Under the pieces are notes generated by a model, which had not been told where the DNA came from, ran no database searches, and saw only the letters and a list, made by a program, of their open reading frames with translations. Shown one piece after another: positions 1 to 6,680 of a stretch of DNA of 8,779 bases (position 1 is the stretch's first letter; each line of letters begins with the position of its first letter). The translations under genes and the position numbers were made by a program. The DNA is from Deltaproteobacteria bacterium (lineage in GTDB: Bacteria; Desulfobacterota; Desulfobaccia; Desulfobaccales; 0-14-0-80-60-11). The stretch is taken from assembly GCA_019308625.1 (NCBI GenBank), contig JAFDHU010000034.1, positions 1 to 8,779 of the forward strand. Direction: 5' to 3'.

Positions 1-882
1 GAAATGGAGAGATTGCTGAATAAAGGCATTGTCTCCCTGATCCTGGTTATCCCCGATAATTTTGCCCGGCATCTGGTGGAGAAGAACCATGCCGAGGTGC
101 AGGTCATTACTGACGGCACCCTCTCCAACACCGCCTTGCTGGCTCTTGCTTATGCCAGCCAGATCGTCCAGAAATTTGCCCAAGAGGTGGGATACCGGTG
201 GGGACGATCCAAACCGGGCGCCGAACACTTGCGGCCACAGGTCAAGCTCAAGCCCCGGATCGTCTTCAATCCCAATCAAAAGTACGAATGGTTCATCAGC
301 CTGATGGAACTCTTTAGCGTCATAACGATGTTGGCCATCTACCTACCCGCCGCGGCCGCAGTCCGGGAAAAGGAGGCCGGCACCATCGAGCAATTACTAG
401 TGACCCCTGCCACCCCCGTGTCCATCATGCTGGCCAAGGTGATTTCCATGGCCTCCATTGTCGTGGCGGCTTCCTGCCTTAGTCTTTTTCTGGTGATCTA
501 TCCGGTTTTCAGCCTGCCCTGGCGCGGCAACCTGTTTTTATACCTAGCAGCCACGGCGCTCTATGTCTTTTCCGCCACCGGGGTCGGGCTATTCATTGCC
601 ACCGTCTGCCGGACGCTGCCGCAAACCATCCTCTTTTTATTGATGCTTTTAACCCCGATTTTGTTTCTATCCGGATCCTGGACCCCACCGGAGGCCATGC
701 CGGTCTGGATGCGCCTGATAACTCTTCTTTCTCCCTTAAAATACTATATCTCTGTTGCCTATGGCATTTTGCTCCGGAATGCCGGCTTGGGACATCTGTG
801 GCCAGATCTGGTGGGTATGACCGTGCTCGGATTGCTTTTTTTCAGCTTCTGTGCCTTCCGGTTCCAGCAACGTTTCGGATAA
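1..882 (+). CDS. ABC-2 type transporter permease, 5' end missing
   Basis: This is the membrane subunit of an ABC exporter of the YhhJ/YbhS-like ABC-2 type. Such subunits usually have about 370 residues and work in the inner membrane with an ATPase encoded upstream. The frame is already open at base 1 (GAA before the first ATG at 4), and the first visible residues belong to the periplasmic domain (ATP-independent part, 'VIPDNFARHLVEK', then 'ITDGTLSNTALLALAYA'). The first membrane helix and roughly 80-90 residues are therefore outside the window. Counting from the ATG at 4, hydrophobic segments lie near residues 97-118, 142-168, 174-200, 206-224 and 266-287. Between the first two is the family signature 'REKEAGTIEQLLVTPATP' (121-138), and 'LSGSWTPPEAMPVW' (223-236) is the usual extracytoplasmic loop. 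The substrate cannot be told from the sequence; relatives export drugs, antibiotics or lipids. The gene ends with TAA and no convincing terminator follows. Confidence 0.88.
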   Translation, partial: EMERLLNKGIVSLILVIPDNFARHLVEKNHAEVQVITDGTLSNTALLALAYASQIVQKFAQEVGYRWGRSKPGAEHLRPQVKLKPRIVFNPNQKYEWFISLMELFSVITMLAIYLPAAAAVREKEAGTIEQLLVTPATPVSIMLAKVISMASIVVAASCLSLFLVIYPVFSLPWRGNLFLYLAATALYVFSATGVGLFIATVCRTLPQTILFLLMLLTPILFLSGSWTPPEAMPVWMRLITLLSPLKYYISVAYGILLRNAGLGHLWPDLVGMTVLGLLFFSFCAFRFQQRFG

Positions 883-907
883 AGGAAAGCAAAAATATCA
901 GCAGGCG

Positions 908-923
908 CTTGCCCATCGGCAAG
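908..923 (+). other. Small hairpin after permease gene
   Basis: CTTGCC (908-913) and GGCAAG (918-923) are perfect complements around a CATC tetraloop, 26 bases after the permease stop codon. No T-run follows, so it is not a standard intrinsic terminator. It could be an RNA 3'-end stabiliser or chance. Confidence 0.3.
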
Positions 924-1005
924 GTCGGAGCGGGTGGAAAGGAAACTAACCATCTCACTTCTGTATAAAGAAGAATAAAGCAACTATACAAGGAGGGTTT
1001 CTTCC

Positions 1006-1041
1006 GTGTCCCCGGTCTCGTCCGGACCAGCGCCGTTTTGA
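1006..1041 (+). other. Possible 11-codon upstream ORF
   Basis: A near-perfect Shine-Dalgarno, AAGGAGGG at 990-997, sits 8 bases before a GTG codon at 1006. The frame reads V-S-P-V-S-S-G-P-A-P-F and stops with TGA at 1039-1041. The spacing is what a translated gene would have, yet nothing long follows. It may be a leader peptide whose translation affects folding of the downstream stem-loop (1069-1112), or the surviving start of a lost gene. The peptide has no run of a single amino acid that would suggest classical attenuation. Confidence 0.3.
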
Positions 1042-1068
1042 GGACCTGCCGGACGCGTCTGCAAACCA

Positions 1069-1112
1069 CGCCGGTAAATCACCCCAGTGGGATTCTCCCC
1101 ACCTTCCCGGCG
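1069..1112 (+). other. Imperfect stem-loop in leader RNA
   Basis: CGCCGG (1069-1074) pairs with CCGGCG (1107-1112), and inside it GTGGG (1087-1091) pairs with CCCAC (1098-1102) around a 6-base loop. The structure ends 22 bases before the ribosome binding site of the flavin enzyme, so it could influence that gene's expression. No T-run follows, and no riboswitch class was recognised. Confidence 0.35.
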
Positions 1113-1134
1113 CAGCCATAACTGCCGAAACCAT

Positions 1135-1148
1135 AAGGAGGAAATAAA
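1135..1148 (+). promoter_or_regulatory. Ribosome binding site that fixes a non-ATG start
   Basis: AAGGAGG at 1135-1141 is a full-strength Shine-Dalgarno. Its GGAGG core is 7 bases from an in-frame ATC codon (1149) and 10 from ATA (1152). The first in-frame ATG is at 1215, more than 70 bases away. An in-frame TAA at 1134-1136 overlaps the site, so the coding region cannot begin further upstream. Confidence 0.6.
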
Positions 1149-2267
1149 ATCATATTTCCGCTCCTCTTTTCCGAATTCGACCTTGCCGGCCTGAAGTTAA
1201 AGAACCGCATCACCATGGCGCCCCTGTACCTGGGCTATGCCGGAGCAGGAGGAACGGTGAGCACCTTACTTTTGGATCACTATAGGCTGATGGCCCAGAG
1301 CGGTGTGGCCTTGGTGGTGGTGGAGAACGCCTGTATAGACTACCAGGCAGGCCGCGGGTCTGAGACCATGCTGCGGGTCGACGCTGATGACTATGTGGAA
1401 TCTTTGGCCAGGTTGGCGGAGACCATCAAAGGGGAGGGCGCCCTGGCGGCCTTGCAGCTCAACCATGCCGGGCGCTTTGCCAGGGTGGCCGACCCTGTGG
1501 CTCCCTCAGCGGTGGAAACTTTTGGTCAACGCCCCCGAGCTCTGAGCCCAGCTGAAATCAACGACATCATCCAGAAATTTGCCGCTGCCGCCTTACGAGT
1601 CAAACAGGCCGGATTTGATCTGGTGGAATTGCATGGTGGCACCGGTTACCTTTTGTCCCAATTTGTTTCGCCCCGAACCAATAAACGGGAAGACGACTAC
1701 GGCGGTTCCCTGGAGAACCGGATGAAGTTCCCCCTGGAAGTGGTGGCCGCGGTCAAGGACGCAGTGGGTGATTTTCCCGTGGGCTACCGCTTTTTGGCCG
1801 AGGAATGGCTCCCCGACGGCCTGAAACTGGAGGAATCCGTTGTTGTCGCCCAGGCTTTGGCCGCGGCCGGAGTCGCTTATCTTTCGGTGATGGGCGGCAC
1901 GCATGAGTCCTTCTTCCTGCCGGAGGTCGTGGAACGCTCGAAACGGCCGGGCTATATGGTGGATCTGGCTGCGGCCGTCAAAAAAGCAGTGACGGTGCCG
2001 GTCATCACCGCCGGCCGCATTGACACCGGCTCCCTGGCGGAAAGCGTTCTGGCCCAGGGACAGGCGGATCTGATCGGCTTGGCCCGGGTGCTGTGGGCCG
2101 ACCCGGAATGGCCGCAAAAAGTCCGCCAAGGAAGAGAAAGGGAGATTATCCATTGCACCCCGGATTGTGATGCCTGCATGCAAATGGTAATGAAAGGCAA
2201 GCCGGCGCTATGCATCAGTTGGCCCAAAGCCAAGCTTAAGGAATGGAAGGCAAGATTAACACCTTGA
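1149..2267 (+). CDS. Old yellow enzyme-like NADH:flavin oxidoreductase (2,4-dienoyl-CoA reductase family)
   Basis: This is a cytosolic FMN-dependent TIM-barrel oxidoreductase that reduces activated double bonds of an enone or enoyl-type substrate. From the ATG at 1215 the protein has 350 residues, but the conserved first strand ('LFSEFDLAGLKLKNRI' leading into 'TMAPLYLGYA') is encoded upstream. I therefore place the start at ATC 1149 (or ATA 1152) behind a strong ribosome binding site, giving about 372 residues. Numbering from ATG 1215, family landmarks are QLNHAGR (81-87), the active-site strand 'ELHGGTGYLLSQFVSP' (138-153), NKREDDYGGSLENR (156-169), R192 and the FMN-phosphate region VITAGRID (263-270). 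The catalytic pair His-x-x-His/Asn is H140 with Thr143 in the second place. Cysteines 314, 318, 321 and 333 resemble the 4Fe-4S site of 2,4-dienoyl-CoA reductase with altered spacing. The second flavodoxin-like domain of the long reductases is absent. The substrate is unknown. Confidence 0.87.
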   Translation: MIFPLLFSEFDLAGLKLKNRITMAPLYLGYAGAGGTVSTLLLDHYRLMAQSGVALVVVENACIDYQAGRGSETMLRVDADDYVESLARLAETIKGEGALAALQLNHAGRFARVADPVAPSAVETFGQRPRALSPAEINDIIQKFAAAALRVKQAGFDLVELHGGTGYLLSQFVSPRTNKREDDYGGSLENRMKFPLEVVAAVKDAVGDFPVGYRFLAEEWLPDGLKLEESVVVAQALAAAGVAYLSVMGGTHESFFLPEVVERSKRPGYMVDLAAAVKKAVTVPVITAGRIDTGSLAESVLAQGQADLIGLARVLWADPEWPQKVRQGREREIIHCTPDCDACMQMVMKGKPALCISWPKAKLKEWKARLTP

Positions 2268-2472
2268 AGGCGTATTTGGCAGGCGAAGAGGGGTGGTGTC
2301 AAGTCAAATCAAGTCTGATCCAGGACACATAATGTCCCCCAAGTCATCATTCGAGTCAAAGTGCCATGAGCCCTTTAGGAATTTTTTTCAAAGGATTCGT
2401 GACACCCTGGAGGATAGCTGGACCTGCAAGGTCTATGTTCACCCGGCAGGTTGGTCATGGGCTCAGGTGTCG

Positions 2473-2676
2473 TCACCGCACAGCATTGGGCCATGGTGAC
2501 GCCCAACTCTCGGGAGAGAAGCTCCAGGTCTTCCCCGCTAAGGGACGCAGGACGCTCTCGACTTTCCTCCAGGTGGAAAACTGCTTCGCCTTTCCGTCCG
2601 CTACCCCAGGGCCATCTCCGAGCGGCCTCCGGCCTCCCTCCGCTGGCCCTGGCGGCAAACCACCACCTTGCACCAT
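2473..2676 (-). pseudogene. IS3-type transposase OrfA, 5' remnant, frameshifted
   Basis: On the minus strand a perfect AAGGAGG (2684-2690) stands 7 bases before an ATG at 2674-2676. In that frame the protein reaches 'WRKVESVLRPLAG'. The matching continuation 'GEDLELLSRELGVT' is in a neighbouring frame (about 2500-2545). Together they resemble the helix-turn-helix of IS3-family OrfA proteins, where the pattern is K-x-E-x-V-L-R-L-L-R-G-E-D-L-E-x-x-S-R-E-L-G-V-T. After this the frames decay with stops and no Trp-Arg-Asp continuation can be followed. A second 'RKGEAV' just before, in the other frame, suggests a short imperfect duplication of about 27 bases that caused the frameshift. The family assignment rests on recognised motif style only. 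Confidence 0.5.
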
Positions 2677-2694
2677 GGGGGCACCTCCTTAGGG

Positions 2695-2721
2695 GGTAGT
2701 GACAACTTTCTTGTGTGAATT
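2695..2721. repeat. Probable terminal inverted repeat of IS256-type element
   Basis: The sequence starting GGTAGTGACAACTTTC and running through TTGTGTGAATT has the style of IS256-family ends. It lies exactly where the transposase C-terminus (…NLPFFKKFTQ) finishes. The opposite end is not present: the element is cut off inside the transposase gene near 3040, so no partner repeat could be paired. Confidence 0.4.
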
Positions 2722-3034
2722 TTTTAAAGAAGGGCAGATTCAGGCGTACCCTGCCCACGAAGTTGGCCCTCCAATACAATTCCATTTTTAAAGAGATAAA
2801 GGCCAAGAGTTTGTAACAGGTTACTTCTCAGGCCACGATCTCCATGGGTTTGGTTCGGCGCTTGAATTCCTTATGGAGCCGCTCAATGATATTCGTGGTC
2901 CTCAGAGACACCCAATGCTCCACCGGGAAATTGCCGGCCTTGGGGCAAAATCGCGGTCTTAAAGGTTCCCTGCCGCTCTCTGGGAACCCTGATCTCCACC
3001 TCGCCGATACCTGGAGGGTCAGTTCCCATTCCAT
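2711..3034 (-). pseudogene. IS256-family (mutator-type) transposase, C-terminal remnant with internal stop
   Basis: Reading the minus strand from 3034, the frame gives 'NFPVEHWVSLRTTNIIERL', then 'HKEFKRRTKPMEIVA', an in-frame TGA (2828-2830), then 'EVTCYKLLAFISLKMELYW' and 'RANFVGRVRLNLPFFKKF'. These are the conserved last 90 or so residues of IS256-family transposases, ending in the region of the third catalytic acidic residue of the DDE domain. Relatives have Gly at the position of the TGA (GGA to TGA would be one base change). Upstream of about 2960 the similarity fades, and a TAA occurs in frame at 3044-3046, so the N-terminal two thirds, including the first catalytic Asp residues, are gone. 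The fragment cannot make a working transposase. Confidence 0.85.
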
Positions 3035-3047
3035 TAAAGCGGTTTAG

Positions 3048-3305
3048 GAAAAAATAATCTCCTGCAGAACCTTTACGTCTTCACTCAGGCTCCTGCGCCT
3101 CAAGTTTGCCCTGCATAACCGCCTAAAAAAAGTCCAGAATCGCTGTCATAAATATTCCAGTTTAGAGTGGCATCTCAGAAAAAATGCTTTCTTCCGAGGC
3201 GAAGAAGCTACGCAGCTGAAAGAGGAGAATGCCCGGTTGCAATGGTTGGCGAGGGTTCTCTCCTTGGACAAAGAGATGCTGGGAGATTCCGATAAAAGGT
3301 CTTAA
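3048..3305 (+). pseudogene. Coiled-coil fragment, probably from a transposase
   Basis: The plus frame is open from the stop at 3045-3047 to TAA 3303-3305 but has no ATG. It encodes a basic stretch ('RLKFALHNRLKKVQNRCHKY', 'SSLEWHLRKNAFFRGEEA') followed by a heptad-like segment ('TQLKEENARLQWLARVLSLD', 'KEMLGD'). The E-E-N-A-R-L...L-x-L-D-K-E-M-L pattern is the style of the leucine-zipper end of IS3-family OrfA proteins. The basic part was not recognised. Because there is no start codon or ribosome binding site and the frame ends abruptly, I read it as a remnant. It is on the opposite strand to the other two remnants, so it comes from a separate insertion or an inversion. Confidence 0.4.
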
Positions 3306-3356
3306 GCCTATGTCATCTTCTCAGAAACCGGGAGGTATAAGGTTTTTCGGGTGATA

Positions 3357-3396
3357 TTGACACCATCTTACTTTCGGGCTAATTGTAAAGCATAAT
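3357..3396 (+). promoter_or_regulatory. Candidate promoter for the ATPase operon
   Basis: A consensus -35 hexamer TTGACA lies at 3357-3362, but the hexamer 17 bases on (TAATTG, 3380-3385) is a poor -10. A better -10, CATAAT at 3391-3396, has only TTACTT (3368-3373) at the right distance. Both choices are weak, though the region directly precedes the ATPase gene. TTGACACCA is also half of the inverted repeat that bounds the insertion-sequence remnants, so an element end may have supplied the -35 box. Confidence 0.25.
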
Positions 3397-3434
3397 TTCG
3401 TATACGGACAAAGAACTTCAGGAGAAACTGAAAA

Positions 3435-6400
3435 ATGCAGTCAATTTTAAAATCCTGCCAGCCTCGGCCGGATATTATTACCGGGGCTTTTAATCCCGAA
3501 ATATTCACGGCAAATCTGGGACAGGTCATCGATTTTTATCGGGGTAAGCCAACCATTATCCATTCCATCTATACTGACGCCGAGCAGTTCTTTCGGCACG
3601 CTACTTATCCCACGGAAAGCCTGAAGTTAATTCTTGCTGATGTTTTTGGCCGTCTATCAGGGGATAATGCCCTTCCAGCCATTCATCGATTAGAAACGGC
3701 TTTTGGGGGAGGGAAAACCCACATCCTGATTGCTCTCACACACTTAGCATTCAGAGGGAAAGAGCTGGCCTCCGTCACAAAAAACATTATCCCTGATTCC
3801 CTGCTGTCTGAGCCAGGTCAGATAAAGGTTGTGGGTATTGCCGGGGATGAGCTACCCGTTCACAAACCTGCAGGGGCTGCATTGCTGCCATACACCCTTT
3901 GGGGGGAGATCGCCTATCAAATCGGCGGCGAAGCACTCTACCGAGAGGTGGAAACTGATGCCACCTCCTTTGCCGCCCCGGGCAGAGATTATTTTGAAAA
4001 GGTCCTAGGCGGGAAGAAGGTCCTCATCATGTTTGATGAGCTGGCGCAATATGCTGCCAGGCTGCAGGCTTCCAGGCCTGACGGTGCCAAAATGCTTGCC
4101 GCCTTCGTTATGGCTCTTCATGGCTACGCCCGCACTCACTCAGGCATCTCGGTAGTTCTTTCGCTGGCCAGCCAAGCTGACGCCTTTGCACTGGAAACTG
4201 AAAGATTAAAAGAAAGGATTTCAGAAGTAAAAGGCCAAGAAGTTAAAGAAGAAGAGGTGTGGGATCTGGCCCAAAGAGCCGAAAAGGACTTGAAAAGCGT
4301 CGTGGCACGGGATGCCACCACTATTTTGCCTGTCCAGCCTTTCGAAATTTCCCGGATTTTGGCCAAGAGGCTTTTCTTAGCTATTGATCATTCAACCGCA
4401 GAAGAAACTGCCGATGCATACATGAAGATGTATGCCATGCACGCCGCTGAGCTCCCGGGCCTGGCTTCCAAGGCTGATTTTCGGGACATCATGGTAGCCC
4501 ATTATCCTTTTCATCCTACTTTTATCCGTTTTCTCACTGAGAAGATGGCGACCCTGGAGACTTTCCAGGGGACCCGGGGCGTTTTAAGGGTTCTGGCCTT
4601 GGCCATCAGGAGCTTGTGGAACAATAAAATTGACATCCCTATGATCCATACCTGTCATTTGGACTTACGAGATTCCGCCATTCTAAATGAAATATTGGGC
4701 CGCACCGGTGGCACTGACCTGCTTCCTGTCCTCAACGCCGATGTGGGCGGGCCGGATTCCGCGCTCCTGGATTTGGGGAGAAGTTATTCTCAGATGGCCG
4801 ACCAGAAAAATCCCCACCCCCTGGGCTATCCCCTTTATGAATACACCTGGAAGACCGTCTTCCTCCATAGTCTGGTGGGGCGGACCGAAGGACTTGATTC
4901 TAAAGTCTTTGGCATAACTGAACCCGAAGCCGTTTTCGCGGTGGCCTTTCCCGGGTTAACGCCCCCGCAAGTCAAAATGGCCCTGCAGAAGATTGAAGAC
5001 TTGGAGGAAGGAGCCCTTTACTTGCGGTTTCAGAAGGGCCGGTATTTCGCCAGCCTGGAGCCCTCCGTTAACATCGTACTTAATTCTATCCGGCGCTCCC
5101 TTAGCCAGGAAAAGGTGGAAAATTTCTTAGCCGCCACGGCACGCAAAGTCGTCACCAGTGCCCAGGGAGTCTTCCAGGTGGAGCATGATGTTTCCCGCCC
5201 TGAGCACATTCCGGACACTGACAAACGCCCGGTGCTGGCTCTCATTGCCCTTGACGCCGGCCAAATCAACGCCGAAGAATTTATTACCACCGCAGGTCCG
5301 AACCGTCCCCGGTTCAACCAGAACATGGTGTTTCTCTTGTTGCCGCAAACGGTGCGTGAGGAAACGGAGACCTGGAGCGAGGAGAGGGAGCTACAAGCAG
5401 CGGAAATTATAAACCGCCTGGAAGGCCTGTCCCGGACCATCTTAGCCATGCGCCGGCTGGCAGACCAGCCGGAAAACTATGGCATCAGCCGGGCCAAATT
5501 GGTGGAACAAGAATTTGACCGCAAGCTCAAAGAAAAAGAATTGGAACCCATCAATGCGGTAACCCAATGTTACGATGCCATCTGGTTTCCTTCAGCCGCC
5601 GGCCAAATCGTCAGAAGGGAAATCAAAGCCGGCAGCGGCGAGGCCGGTGCTTCCGTGGTGGAAGAAATCCGCCGGGTGTTGGTCCAGGAAGGAGAGCTGA
5701 TCACCACGGAGGCGGCCACCACCCAGGAGAACCTTTTGTCCCTGACCAAACTCTTTTTTGAAACCGGTGATACTTCGGATTTGGCCACCTTAAGGAAAAA
5801 TTTCGCCCAAAAGCGCCACTGGCCGGTGCTGGAGAATCCGGCCCTCTTTGATCAGATCATCCGGGCCGGGGTGAGCCGGGGAGTTTGGTGTCTTTTCCGT
5901 CTGGAAACCGCCGAAAGCACCAAGCCCGAGAAATTCTTCAGCCGGGACACCGGCGACCTGCCCTTTGACCTGGATCTCACCCAGCCGGGCTGGTCCTTGG
6001 TGACCTTGCCCGGAGCCATCAAGAGGGGCTGGGGCCCCAAAGCCGTGGACCGGGAAAAGGTCAAGGCGGTTATCTATCAAGAAGTGGCGCAGGCCGGAGC
6101 CATTTCTATTCACCAAGTCCAGGAAAATGTGGAGCGCAAGATCGGCCAGGTGGAGCCCCAGATAGTTCAGGAAGTCATTAAAAGCCAGATCAGCAAAGGC
6201 CAGTTCGGCCTCTTTCACGGCGACCCGGAGCAGCAGGAAAAGCCCGGTGACCTTACCTTCGGCCGCGGCTCCTTTGTGCCGGACCTTGACCCGGAGGCGG
6301 TCATTATCACTCCGGCCGATTTGGCCAAACGCGGTTGGCTGGTCCAGCCGCCCAGCGTCTTCACTCTGTCCGGCCGGAAGGGGGCTGAACGCCTGGTGCC

Positions 6401-6680
6401 ATTACTGGCTCGCATCGGGACATTTTATGCCCGGGGAGCCAAGTCCTCCCTCAATTACCTGGATATCGCGGATCTGGAGTTGCCCGGGGGCGGCAAACTC
6501 AGGCTTTCCCTGGAGAATCTCACCCCTGAGGATATGAAAAATCTGGAGGAACTCTTTGAGGTCCTGGGCGGACTGGTCAAGTTGGGCGACACTACCCTGG
6601 CCTCCCTGGAAATTCCTGAGCCGGAGGAAACCTGCCCCTTCCTCCAGGCCCTCAAAAAATCGGACAGCAATAGCCATTGA
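3435..6680 (+). CDS. DUF499-type P-loop ATPase, predicted defence ATPase
   Basis: This is a large cytosolic ATPase of 1081 residues, about the usual length for DUF499 proteins. Residues 10-60 hold the family-type N-terminus, and the P-loop is 'TAFGGGKTHILIAL' (88-101), with Lys94-Thr95-His96 and no glycine at the first Walker A position. Walker B is 'KVLIMFDELAQY' (195-206) with Asp201-Glu202. Residues 252-290 are strongly charged and probably helical. The C-terminal half has no motif I can name. AGGAGA (3420-3425) is a suitable ribosome binding site 9 bases before the ATG, and a TGA lies just upstream in frame (3429-3431), so the start is firm. DUF499 ATPases are commonly encoded with DUF1156 methylases, and one follows here. 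The ATPase probably supplies ATP-driven DNA or protein remodelling in a modification/restriction-like complex, but that is inference. GC is about 46% in the first 300 bases and 65-70% near 6000-6300. The stop overlaps the next start. Confidence 0.85.
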   Translation: MQSILKSCQPRPDIITGAFNPEIFTANLGQVIDFYRGKPTIIHSIYTDAEQFFRHATYPTESLKLILADVFGRLSGDNALPAIHRLETAFGGGKTHILIALTHLAFRGKELASVTKNIIPDSLLSEPGQIKVVGIAGDELPVHKPAGAALLPYTLWGEIAYQIGGEALYREVETDATSFAAPGRDYFEKVLGGKKVLIMFDELAQYAARLQASRPDGAKMLAAFVMALHGYARTHSGISVVLSLASQADAFALETERLKERISEVKGQEVKEEEVWDLAQRAEKDLKSVVARDATTILPVQPFEISRILAKRLFLAIDHSTAEETADAYMKMYAMHAAELPGLASKADFRDIMVAHYPFHPTFIRFLTEKMATLETFQGTRGVLRVLALAIRSLWNNKIDIPMIHTCHLDLRDSAILNEILGRTGGTDLLPVLNADVGGPDSALLDLGRSYSQMADQKNPHPLGYPLYEYTWKTVFLHSLVGRTEGLDSKVFGITEPEAVFAVAFPGLTPPQVKMALQKIEDLEEGALYLRFQKGRYFASLEPSVNIVLNSIRRSLSQEKVENFLAATARKVVTSAQGVFQVEHDVSRPEHIPDTDKRPVLALIALDAGQINAEEFITTAGPNRPRFNQNMVFLLLPQTVREETETWSEERELQAAEIINRLEGLSRTILAMRRLADQPENYGISRAKLVEQEFDRKLKEKELEPINAVTQCYDAIWFPSAAGQIVRREIKAGSGEAGASVVEEIRRVLVQEGELITTEAATTQENLLSLTKLFFETGDTSDLATLRKNFAQKRHWPVLENPALFDQIIRAGVSRGVWCLFRLETAESTKPEKFFSRDTGDLPFDLDLTQPGWSLVTLPGAIKRGWGPKAVDREKVKAVIYQEVAQAGAISIHQVQENVERKIGQVEPQIVQEVIKSQISKGQFGLFHGDPEQQEKPGDLTFGRGSFVPDLDPEAVIITPADLAKRGWLVQPPSVFTLSGRKGAERLVPLLARIGTFYARGAKSSLNYLDIADLELPGGGKLRLSLENLTPEDMKNLEELFEVLGGLVKLGDTTLASLEIPEPEETCPFLQALKKSDSNSH

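Larger units (their letters stand above)
883..1148 (+). other. Non-coding leader between permease and flavin enzyme
   Basis: This 266-base stretch contains no long gene. It holds a 6-bp hairpin at 908-923, an AT-rich patch around 960-985 with a TATAAA at 964-969 that could be a -10 box but has no clear -35, a strong Shine-Dalgarno followed by a short reading frame (1006-1041), a larger imperfect stem-loop (1069-1112), and the ribosome binding site of the next gene (1135-1141). I compared it by eye with FMN, cobalamin and c-di-GMP riboswitch consensus elements and recognised none. Confidence 0.5.
2268..3434. mobile_element. Insertion-sequence graveyard
   Basis: This 1.17-kb gap between the flavin enzyme and the ATPase gene has no intact gene. 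It contains a minus-strand IS3-type orfA start (2473-2676), the 3' end and one terminus of an IS256-family element on the minus strand (2695-3034) and a plus-strand coiled-coil transposase-like fragment (3048-3305). The outer bases 2294-2302 and 3357-3365 are a 9-bp perfect inverted repeat. Bases 2268-2372 show no gene, only AAGTC/AATCAAGTC-like repetition. The tract probably marks repeated insertion next to a mobile defence locus. Confidence 0.7.

Noticed and set aside
1043..1140. Possible FMN, cobalamin or c-di-GMP riboswitch before the flavin enzyme
   Set aside because: Hairpins are present but none of the conserved core sequences of these classes could be matched by eye.
1593..2183. Long minus-strand frame of 196 codons opposite the flavin enzyme
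   Set aside because: It is an antisense shadow of a well-supported gene; His- and Gly-rich composition with no motif is typical of GC-rich antisense frames.
2293..2499. Plus-strand frame of 68 codons starting at 2293
   Set aside because: No ribosome binding site, no recognisable motif, and it overlaps the minus-strand remnant with clearer homology-like motifs.
5790..6218. Minus-strand frame of 142 codons opposite the ATPase gene
   Set aside because: Antisense shadow of the ATPase coding sequence, with no ribosome binding site or motif.
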